From the NCBI GenBank assembly GCA_017543005.1, contig JAFWEA010000113.1, positions 1 through 5,819 on the forward strand: a DNA stretch of 5,819 bases, read 5' to 3'. The translations under genes and the position numbers were made by a program. The stretch is from Solobacterium sp. GTDB lineage: Bacteria > Bacillota_I > Bacilli_A > Erysipelotrichales > Erysipelotrichaceae. Below are positions 1 through 4,557 of the stretch, piece by piece. The first letter of the stretch is position 1; every line of letters begins with the position of its first letter. A model generated the notes under the pieces. The model worked only from the letters and a program-made list of their open reading frames with translations. It made no database searches and had not been told where the DNA came from.

Positions 1-2
1 AG

Positions 3-944
3 CCCCGGCCAAAGGCCATGATCCTCTATGTCAGCTGCATCGATGCCATGCTCGGCAACGATCACAGTTTCCAGACGGAGGAAATCATGTCCCGTTATCC
101 GGATGTGAACTGCTTCGTGCTGAAGATGTGCCCGATCACCCGCTTCAGCGGCGACCTGCCGCTGGTAGCCCTCCAGCATGACATGTATGCCCCGCTGCCG
201 ATGGAACGCATCCCGCATGCAAAGACCGTCGGCATCATCGGCCCGAACATTGCCCTGGCTAAGGAAAACGAACTCGTGCAGATCCTGAACGCGGCCGGGT
301 ACCGGGTGCTGCACATTCAGGCCTGTGACCGTTATGAAGATTACCTGGATATCCGTTCGGCTGAGGTCAATCTCTGCCTGATGCCGTTCGGCAAGACCGC
401 CGGTGAACTGCTGGCAGAACGCTATGGCGCCAGAATGATTCCGTTCTTTGCCCGCAGTGACTTCGCATCCATCCGCAATACGATCACGGCCGTGTGCACG
501 GCCCTGCAGATCGACCTGCCGGACCTCGACGCCATGGAAAATGAAACAAGAAAGATCCTGCAGGCCTGTGCCGCTGAGATCGGTGATACGGAACTGGTCA
601 TTGATTCCACTGCGACGCTGTTCCCGGATGCCCTGCGGAAGACGCTGACGGAATGCGGCTTCCATGTCCGGCGCATCTATGCGGACAGTGTCATGCAGAA
701 AGAACCGGATATCGATGCCGGCAGTATCCTCATGCCGGTTACCCGCAGCTATGACAGTGACGAAGATGTCATTGCCATCGGCATGGCTGCCTCTTCCTTC
801 GAAGGTGCGGCCCGGACCGTGGACATGTTTTATGACAACGGGGAATGGGGACATTACGCCCTGCGGATGCTCGCGGCCCGGATCAAAGGAGCGTACGAAA
901 AGCCGCGTTCGGCCTGTCAGGTACGTAAGGAGGCCAGACGATGA
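3..944 (+). CDS. Nitrogenase component 1-like oxidoreductase subunit A (5' end outside window)
   Basis: Partial gene. The frame is open to the left edge (…PRPKAM…), and the ATG at 18 lies inside a conserved fold segment, so the true start is upstream and roughly 90-100 N-terminal residues are missing. Numbering from the Met at 18, the motif VSCIDAMLGND (residues 5-15) matches the NifD segment QSECPIGLIGDD that carries the third P-cluster cysteine; here the cysteine is Cys7. KMCPITRFSG (36-45) follows where NifD has VRCEGF. The segment VNLCLMPFGK…ERYG (117-137) resembles the NifD stretch around the cofactor ligand Cys275, with Cys120 at or one residue from that position. The rest alternates beta strands and helices, as in the family's Rossmann-like domains. 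The role is probably one subunit of a NifDK-like catalytic complex reduced by a NifH-like ATPase; the substrate is unknown. It is co-transcribed with the next gene through an ATGA overlap. Superfamily membership is fairly secure; specific function is not known. Confidence 0.82.
   Translation, partial: PRPKAMILYVSCIDAMLGNDHSFQTEEIMSRYPDVNCFVLKMCPITRFSGDLPLVALQHDMYAPLPMERIPHAKTVGIIGPNIALAKENELVQILNAAGYRVLHIQACDRYEDYLDIRSAEVNLCLMPFGKTAGELLAERYGARMIPFFARSDFASIRNTITAVCTALQIDLPDLDAMENETRKILQACAAEIGDTELVIDSTATLFPDALRKTLTECGFHVRRIYADSVMQKEPDIDAGSILMPVTRSYDSDEDVIAIGMAASSFEGAARTVDMFYDNGEWGHYALRMLAARIKGAYEKPRSACQVRKEARR
926..933 (+). promoter_or_regulatory. Ribosome binding site of subunit B gene
   Basis: TAAGGAGG lies inside the last codons of subunit A, seven bases before the ATG at 941. 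Its strength and spacing fix that ATG as the start of subunit B and, with the ATGA overlap, suggest coupled translation of the two subunits in matched amounts. Confidence 0.85.
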
Positions 945-1954
945 ATCATCTCTATCGTGTCCTGCCGCCGCTGGCACCGGATTATGCCGGGGCCTGTGCG
1001 GTGATGTATGAACTGGGCGGCCTGGTGCTGATCCATGACGCTTCCGGCTGCACCGTCAACTATGTCTCGTTCGATGAACCGCGCTGGCATGAAAAGCCCG
1101 GCATGGTTTACTGCAGCGGGCTGACGGAAATCGATGCGGTCATGGGCAATGATGATGTCCTGATCGACAAAGCCCTCAAGGCGGCAGAAGAACTCCACCC
1201 GGCCTTTATTGCCTATGTCGGCAGTTCCGTGCCGCTGATTGTCGGAACGGATTTCAACGGCATCGCGGCCGAAACAGAAGCCCGCAGCGGTATTCCCTGC
1301 TTCGGCTTTGAATGCAGTGGAATCCGCAGCTATATCGAAGGGGCTTCCAATGCCCTGCTGGCGCTGACCAGACGCTTCTGCGGGGAGAAAACCGAAAGCC
1401 GCGGAACCCTCCTGCTGGGGCAGCTGCCGCTGGATGACAACGGCACAGACGCTTCCGCGCAGGTGAAGGATCTGCTTGCGGACCTCAGGGCATCATTGTG
1501 CTTTGACTGCACGCTGGATGATCTGAAACAGGCCCAGAATGCCGAAAAGGCAGTGGTTGTCTCCGCTGCCGGGCTGAAAACGGCGCAGTACCTGCAGGAA
1601 CGCTACGGTATCCCGTATACCGTCGGCCTGCCGCTGCCGGCTGTACAGAAGCCGCATGGCTCCGTGCTGGTCGTCGGCGAAGATGTCCGGGCGCAGAGTC
1701 TCGCCAAGGCCCTGGGCAACGCGGACGCCCTGGATCTCTACGGCACTTCCGGTCTTTGCCGGTATCATACCCGGGAAGAAGAGGAAATCATGCGGATCGC
1801 CGCGGACTATGACAATGTCATCGCCGATCCCTGCTTCAAATCGCTCTGCCAGGGAAACTTCATCTCCCTGCCCTCCTATTCGGTCTCAGGCGGACTGTTT
1901 GCCTCGACCGTTTCCCCGGTGGATCCTGAAGCGATTGCCGAACTGCTCAAATAA
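941..1954 (+). CDS. Nitrogenase component 1-like oxidoreductase subunit B
   Basis: A 337-residue protein of the NifD/NifK superfamily, well short of NifD (about 480-490) and closer to small nitrogenase-like proteins such as CfbD. The N-terminal part follows the NifD plan: YAGACAV (Cys19) matches the segment with NifD Cys62; HDASGC (Cys37) matches HGPVGC with Cys88; SGLTEIDAVMGND (59-71) matches TSDFQEKDIVFGGD. The third P-cluster position has YVGSSVP, with Ser95/Ser96 instead of Cys. CFGFECSG (120-127) follows. Residues 204-223 (AVVVSAAGLK…RYG) lack a Cys equivalent to the cofactor ligand Cys275. PSYSVSG (311-317) aligns with HSWDYSG, so Pro311 replaces the cofactor ligand His442. The likely role is a partner of subunit A in an ATP-driven reductase; the substrate is unknown. 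HDASGC…DEPRW is, from memory, typical of uncharacterised 'nitrogenase component 1' proteins in anaerobic Firmicutes. The start is set by the ATGA overlap and strong RBS; a terminator follows the stop directly. Confidence 0.85.
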   Translation: MNHLYRVLPPLAPDYAGACAVMYELGGLVLIHDASGCTVNYVSFDEPRWHEKPGMVYCSGLTEIDAVMGNDDVLIDKALKAAEELHPAFIAYVGSSVPLIVGTDFNGIAAETEARSGIPCFGFECSGIRSYIEGASNALLALTRRFCGEKTESRGTLLLGQLPLDDNGTDASAQVKDLLADLRASLCFDCTLDDLKQAQNAEKAVVVSAAGLKTAQYLQERYGIPYTVGLPLPAVQKPHGSVLVVGEDVRAQSLAKALGNADALDLYGTSGLCRYHTREEEEIMRIAADYDNVIADPCFKSLCQGNFISLPSYSVSGGLFASTVSPVDPEAIAELLK

Positions 1955-1958
1955 TTCC

Positions 1959-1984
1959 GGCCGGTCATCTGACCGGCCTTTTTT
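1959..1984 (+). terminator. Rho-independent terminator of the nitrogenase-like operon
   Basis: A perfect 8-bp GC-rich stem (GGCCGGTC / GACCGGCC, 1959-1966 and 1971-1978) with a four-base ATCT loop is followed at once by six T residues. It begins four bases after the stop codon of subunit B and ends that transcript, separating it from the transporter gene downstream. Confidence 0.92.
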
Positions 1985-1985
1985 A

Positions 1986-1991
1986 TATAAT
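1986..1991 (+). promoter_or_regulatory. Possible -10 element of the SMR transporter gene
   Basis: A perfect TATAAT sits just after the terminator's T run, 21 bases before the start codon at 2013. Transcription from it would begin about four bases before the RBS. A gene this close behind a strong terminator needs its own promoter, but a -35 box at the usual spacing would fall inside the terminator stem (GGTCAT, 1963-1968) and matches poorly. The match could be chance in an AT-rich gap. Confidence 0.4.
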
Positions 1992-2000
1992 TGGTTTACA

Positions 2001-2006
2001 GGGAGG
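2001..2006 (+). promoter_or_regulatory. Ribosome binding site of the SMR transporter gene
   Basis: GGGAGG lies six bases before the ATG at 2013. It decides the start: the same frame stays open far upstream through the nitrogenase-like gene, but only this ATG has an RBS and gives a protein of normal SMR length beginning with the first membrane helix. Confidence 0.85.
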
Positions 2007-2012
2007 TTGATT

Positions 2013-2336
2013 ATGGACTATTTACTTCTGATTCTCGGGATTCTGTTTGAAGCCATGGGTACGGCATCGCTGAAACTGATTGCCGGACCCCGTGACATCA
2101 CGCACATTGTCATGTGTCTGCTCGGCTACGGCTGCGGCATGCCCCTTTACATGCGTTCCCTCAAGCACATCGGCCTCAGCATTACCTCGGCTTTCTGGAA
2201 CGGCCTCGGCATCACCTGCACGACCATCGCGGCCGTGCTGATCTTTCACGAGAAGATGACCGTGGCAAGAGTGACCGGCATCGCCCTGATCATCTGCGGC
2301 TGCGTCATCCTTGCCTTCTCCGGCCAGACCGCCTGA
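2013..2336 (+). CDS. SMR-family four-helix membrane transporter
   Basis: A 107-residue, very hydrophobic protein with four predicted membrane helices (about residues 2-22, 31-50, 56-77 and 86-104), matching the usual 105-110 residues of small multidrug resistance (EmrE-type) transporters. These work in the inner membrane as antiparallel dimers that exchange protons for cationic compounds. The essential proton- and drug-binding glutamate is present in helix 1 as Glu13 (LFEAMGTASLK, compare EmrE LAEVIGTTLMK, Glu14). WNGLGI at 62-67 matches EmrE WSGVGI, so the dimer/pocket tryptophan is Trp62, and Tyr39 matches EmrE Tyr40. EmrE Tyr60 is replaced by Ser59, so the substrate range may differ. Helix 1 looks more like the quaternary-ammonium (EmrE) branch than the guanidinium (Gdx/SugE) branch, but the substrate cannot be fixed from sequence. 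It is a single gene, although many SMR proteins come as pairs. It converges on the minus-strand dipeptidase gene. Confidence 0.88.
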   Translation: MDYLLLILGILFEAMGTASLKLIAGPRDITHIVMCLLGYGCGMPLYMRSLKHIGLSITSAFWNGLGITCTTIAAVLIFHEKMTVARVTGIALIICGCVILAFSGQTA

Positions 2337-2366
2337 TCCGCTCATACCCCTGCCTTCTGTGTTCAT

Positions 2367-2397
2367 AAAACAGAAAAGCGGAGCCTTCCGGCTCCGC
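2367..2397 (-). terminator. Rho-independent terminator of dipeptidase 1 (minus strand)
   Basis: An 8-bp stem (GCGGAGCC / GGCTCCGC, 2378-2385 and 2390-2397) with a four-base loop is followed on the minus strand by TTTTCTGTTTT. It lies 13 bases past the stop of the minus-strand dipeptidase gene. On the plus strand no T run follows the stem, so it would be at best a weak stop for the converging SMR transcript. Confidence 0.85.
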
Positions 2398-2410
2398 CTG
2401 CATCATTTCA

Positions 2411-3868
2411 TCAGAAATTGCGCAGTTCCTTTTCCTGATACTTGTCCTGCACCAGTTCATAGATCATCTGTTCGATGAACCGGACCGTCTTGTGAGCCAT
2501 AGCGGCCGTGTAGTCGGTCAGCAGTTCCCTAGCCAGGTCTTCACTCTCTGCCTTGATGGCCAGATAGGCCTTGTCTGTCTCGGCCTTGGAAACCCGGAAA
2601 TAATCTTCCAGCTTTCTGACTGCCTTGAGCAGTTTTTCTTCTTCAAACTCGAAATCCATCAGATCCCGCAGGACATGGAAGCTCCAGAAGGCATAATTGC
2701 GGTCATAGCGGCTGATCTCCGCCTCATCCACGAAGAAGTGAGAAGCGGTTGAAGCGACTTCGCCAATATATTCGAAGCCGGCCGGGATTTCCTTGATGCC
2801 GAAGTACCATGGCATGAAGACGGAATGACGCTGCCGGTCAATGGTGCGCCACATGCAGTTGAGCAGCGGATCATCATTGAATTCAAAGACCGAGCCTTCG
2901 ATGGAACCGTGCCAGTTGATGCCCCGGTGCATGTCCAGATTGACGCCGTTTACCGGTTCATACTGCTGGTCCGCATCTTCTGGATGATCATCCAGCCAGC
3001 GCACCCGCAGGATATCCTTGAAGTCCTGCACGGTATACTTCTTTTCTGCCTTGACGGCAAAGGTGAACTCGGGGACTTCCCGGCCGATGGTCTTCAGCCA
3101 GCCAAGCACATGCCGGTCCCGGTTGATCGGTGTATACCATGCCGGTCCGCCCTGATACACTGCGGCGAAGTCAAAATCGCTGTAATCTGCCGCAGCCGGT
3201 GTGTACCATCCCTGCTGAATGGCATAGTCCACCAGGTCTTCCGACCAATAATAATTCTTATGTTCCGTATCGCTGAAATCGATCTGGTGAATCGTATACC
3301 AGTTGGGCAGATAGTAGATTTCATCATCCCCGATGCGGCGGGCAGCGAACTGGTGACCCGCTGTCAGCTGCACGGACCAGGCTTCATCCTTATCGGCGAT
3401 GTGGTAGATCCGGGAAGAATAATAACCGAAATTCTTCATGAGGTCTGCCGCCACTTCGACACCATGACGCGCTGATTTTGCCCGTTCGGCAATCAGTTTG
3501 CGCATGCCGTAGCCGATTGTGCCCTCGCAGCCGGTTTCCGCGATCTTACTGCCAAGACCATTGTTGGATACCACGGCCACGCCGTTTTCATTCAGGAACG
3601 TATCGGCGAAGCACTCACCGCCCGGCACCCGGATTTCATTCCAGAGATAGGCATAGGTGACCGGCACCTGCGGAATCACGGCCGGGCTGTCCGCAAAGGT
3701 CACGGTTTCCCCTGCGGCATGGGTCTTGCGCGGCACCAGGTGAGACTGGGTCCGGACCCCGCTGGTATCTTCACCATGCCCCAGCAGGACATGGCCGTTG
3801 AAGCTGGCATTCTTACCGGCAATCAGTGTGCTGCAGCTGCTGCGCAGCAGGACTTCTTTCTCTGTCAT
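2411..3868 (-). CDS. C69-family dipeptidase 1 (PepD-type Ntn hydrolase)
   Basis: A 485-residue cytoplasmic dipeptidase of peptidase family C69, within the usual 460-490 residues. The nucleophile is Cys12 in SSCSTLIAGKNAS, matching the family's CTTILVGKxAS; the 11 residues before it would be a short propeptide removed by self-cleavage, exposing the N-terminal Cys. HGEDTSG (31-37) stands where the family has (R/H)NED, so Asn is replaced by Gly32. SHLVPR (42-47), DKDEAW (159-164), FAARR (174-178) and PNWYTIH (188-194) are shared with the second dipeptidase in this window. There is no signal peptide or membrane segment. The start is the ATG at 3868, preceded by GGGAGG with six-base spacing; the frame stays open to a GTG at 3949, but that extension overlaps the upstream terminator. 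The family cleaves a broad range of dipeptides, so the role is late peptide breakdown to amino acids. It is transcribed alone, between a terminator on each side. Confidence 0.93.
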   Translation of the reverse strand: MTEKEVLLRSSCSTLIAGKNASFNGHVLLGHGEDTSGVRTQSHLVPRKTHAAGETVTFADSPAVIPQVPVTYAYLWNEIRVPGGECFADTFLNENGVAVVSNNGLGSKIAETGCEGTIGYGMRKLIAERAKSARHGVEVAADLMKNFGYYSSRIYHIADKDEAWSVQLTAGHQFAARRIGDDEIYYLPNWYTIHQIDFSDTEHKNYYWSEDLVDYAIQQGWYTPAAADYSDFDFAAVYQGGPAWYTPINRDRHVLGWLKTIGREVPEFTFAVKAEKKYTVQDFKDILRVRWLDDHPEDADQQYEPVNGVNLDMHRGINWHGSIEGSVFEFNDDPLLNCMWRTIDRQRHSVFMPWYFGIKEIPAGFEYIGEVASTASHFFVDEAEISRYDRNYAFWSFHVLRDLMDFEFEEEKLLKAVRKLEDYFRVSKAETDKAYLAIKAESEDLARELLTDYTAAMAHKTVRFIEQMIYELVQDKYQEKELRNF

Positions 3869-3874
3869 ACAGAA

Positions 3875-3880
3875 CCTCCC
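3875..3880 (-). promoter_or_regulatory. Ribosome binding site of dipeptidase 1
   Basis: GGGAGG on the minus strand, six bases before the ATG at 3868. It excludes the longer GTG start at 3949 and places the catalytic Cys at residue 12. Confidence 0.85.
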
Positions 3881-3883
3881 GAT

Positions 3884-3889
3884 TTTATA
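3884..3889 (-). promoter_or_regulatory. Possible -10 element of dipeptidase 1
   Basis: TATAAA on the minus strand, in an AT-rich gap right after the upstream terminator, four bases upstream of the RBS. No convincing -35 box is found at 16-18 bases. The transcription start would fall inside or next to the RBS, so the true -10 may instead lie a little further upstream in the same AT-rich stretch (3890-3905). Confidence 0.3.
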
Positions 3890-3924
3890 CCTTAACAATA
3901 TAATGAAACACCGGGCCGGGAAAG

Positions 3925-3946
3925 AAAAAAGCCTCCTGTGAGGCTT
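3925..3946 (-). terminator. Rho-independent terminator of the 156-residue unknown gene
   Basis: On the minus strand AAGCCTC / GAGGCTT form a 7-bp stem (3940-3946 and 3929-3935) around a four-base loop, followed by TTTTTT (3925-3930, whose first two T residues also pair in the stem) and TTT after one C. The upstream arm begins within the gene's own stop codon. It separates this gene from dipeptidase 1, so the two are probably not one operon. Confidence 0.85.
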
Positions 3947-4416
3947 CACTCCTGCGGAATCAGGTTTGTGACTTTGTGCTGCACCCGGCGGCGTCCCAGG
4001 CGGAAGGTACCGGATACGGTGACGGTCAGTTCCGGACGGATTTCCTCACTCCGGCTTTCCCGCAGATAGGCTCTGCCTTCAATCAGGACCCTGTCTCCCT
4101 CCTCGAACTGCATCACTTCCTCAACATGATGACGATGCGCCGTGTAGCGGATCATATTGACGTTGCCCTCCAGGTAGCTGTGCTCCTGGTAATATGTACG
4201 GGCCTGCAGAAGATCGAGCAGCACCCCGATCCGGCGGTTCTGATCATGCAGGGTCAGCGCGCCGAAAGCCATTTTCTTTTCTTCCGTCTCATACGGCCGG
4301 GCTACCCCGTCCGCATCAACTGTACCGATCATTGTAATGTGATAGCAGACAACTTCACCGTTTTTGTCACGAATGGTTTCGAAGGAGAAATAATCCTTGT
4401 ATCTGGTGATTTCCAT
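3946..4416 (-). CDS. Uncharacterised 156-residue protein, possibly OB-fold
   Basis: I do not recognise a specific family. The 156-residue product is soluble, charged and probably rich in beta strand, with no signal peptide or membrane segment and only one cysteine (Cys24), so it is neither secreted nor an Fe-S or zinc-ribbon protein. Residues 22-33 (VVCYHITMIGTV) and 104-120 (FEEGDRVLIEGRAYLRE), followed by LTVTVSGTFRLGRRR (130-144), recall the strand pattern and the 'G-x-x-V-x-V-E-G-R' strand of single-stranded DNA-binding OB folds. The match is weak and could be convergent. The C-terminus is basic (GRRRVQHK, 141-148), unlike the acidic tail of a housekeeping SSB. The ATG at 4416 has a weak AAGGA about 12 bases upstream and a good promoter; no better start is visible. 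It is a single gene with its own terminator, divergent from dipeptidase 2. That the gene is real is likely; a nucleic-acid role is only a suggestion. Confidence 0.75.
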   Translation of the reverse strand: MEITRYKDYFSFETIRDKNGEVVCYHITMIGTVDADGVARPYETEEKKMAFGALTLHDQNRRIGVLLDLLQARTYYQEHSYLEGNVNMIRYTAHRHHVEEVMQFEEGDRVLIEGRAYLRESRSEEIRPELTVTVSGTFRLGRRRVQHKVTNLIPQE

Positions 4417-4446
4417 AAAAATAAAATTTCCTTACCGATGTTCACC

Positions 4447-4474
4447 ATTATATCAAAGTACACCGCCTTCGCAA
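4447..4474 (-). promoter_or_regulatory. Promoter of the 156-residue unknown gene
   Basis: On the minus strand TTGCGA (4469-4474) and a perfect TATAAT (4447-4452) are separated by 16 bases, a sigma-A-type layout. The start codon lies 30 bases downstream of the -10 box. It faces away from the dipeptidase 2 promoter. Confidence 0.65.
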
Positions 4475-4486
4475 CGGAATTTTCCG
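4475..4486. promoter_or_regulatory. Small palindrome between divergent promoters, possible operator
   Basis: CGGAA-TT-TTCCG is an inverted repeat with 5-bp arms. It touches the -35 box of the leftward promoter and lies seven bases before the -35 box of the rightward promoter. The placement would suit a regulator acting on both genes, but the arms are short and the site occurs once, so it may be chance. Confidence 0.25.
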
Positions 4487-4493
4487 CCTTTGG

Positions 4494-4522
4494 CTGGCAT
4501 TCCTGCCGGAGTCTGCTATAGT
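4494..4522 (+). promoter_or_regulatory. Promoter of dipeptidase 2
   Basis: CTGGCA (4494-4499) and TATAGT (4517-4522) are separated by 17 bases, and TGC directly before the -10 box makes an extended -10 (TGnTATAGT). The start codon follows 35 bases later. This is the best sigma-A-type promoter in the window. Confidence 0.65.
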
Positions 4523-4557
4523 GAAATCAGGTAAAAGAAAGAAGGAACTACCATACC

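Noticed and set aside
18..20. ATG as the start of the first nitrogenase-like gene
   Set aside because: The frame is open to the left edge, no RBS precedes this ATG, and it sits just before the conserved VSC motif, which in homologues is well over 100 residues into the protein.
3..1954. True nitrogenase (nifDK) and nitrogen fixation
   Set aside because: Subunit B is too short, lacks the third P-cluster Cys and the cofactor His, and no other nif gene is visible.
1656..2012. Long N-terminal extension of the SMR gene
   Set aside because: The extension is out of frame with, and inside, the nitrogenase-like gene and crosses a strong terminator; the ATG at 2013 has a good RBS and gives a normal-length SMR protein.
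2355..2375. Second hairpin TTCTGT/ACAGAA in the convergent gap as an SMR terminator
   Set aside because: The stem is only 6 bp, AT-rich, with a 9-base loop and no T run after it on the plus strand.
2825..3475. 216-residue plus-strand open frame
   Set aside because: It is antisense to dipeptidase 1 and arises from the same codon-bias effect; there is no RBS or family match.
3869..3949. 27-residue N-terminal extension of dipeptidase 1 from GTG at 3949
   Set aside because: It overlaps the terminator and the end of the neighbouring gene, has no RBS, and would bury the nucleophile Cys behind a long unrelated leader.
3976..4521. 181-residue plus-strand open frame
   Set aside because: It is antisense to the 156-residue gene and runs through both divergent promoters. 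The opposing frame has a clear promoter and terminator, so this one is a shadow.
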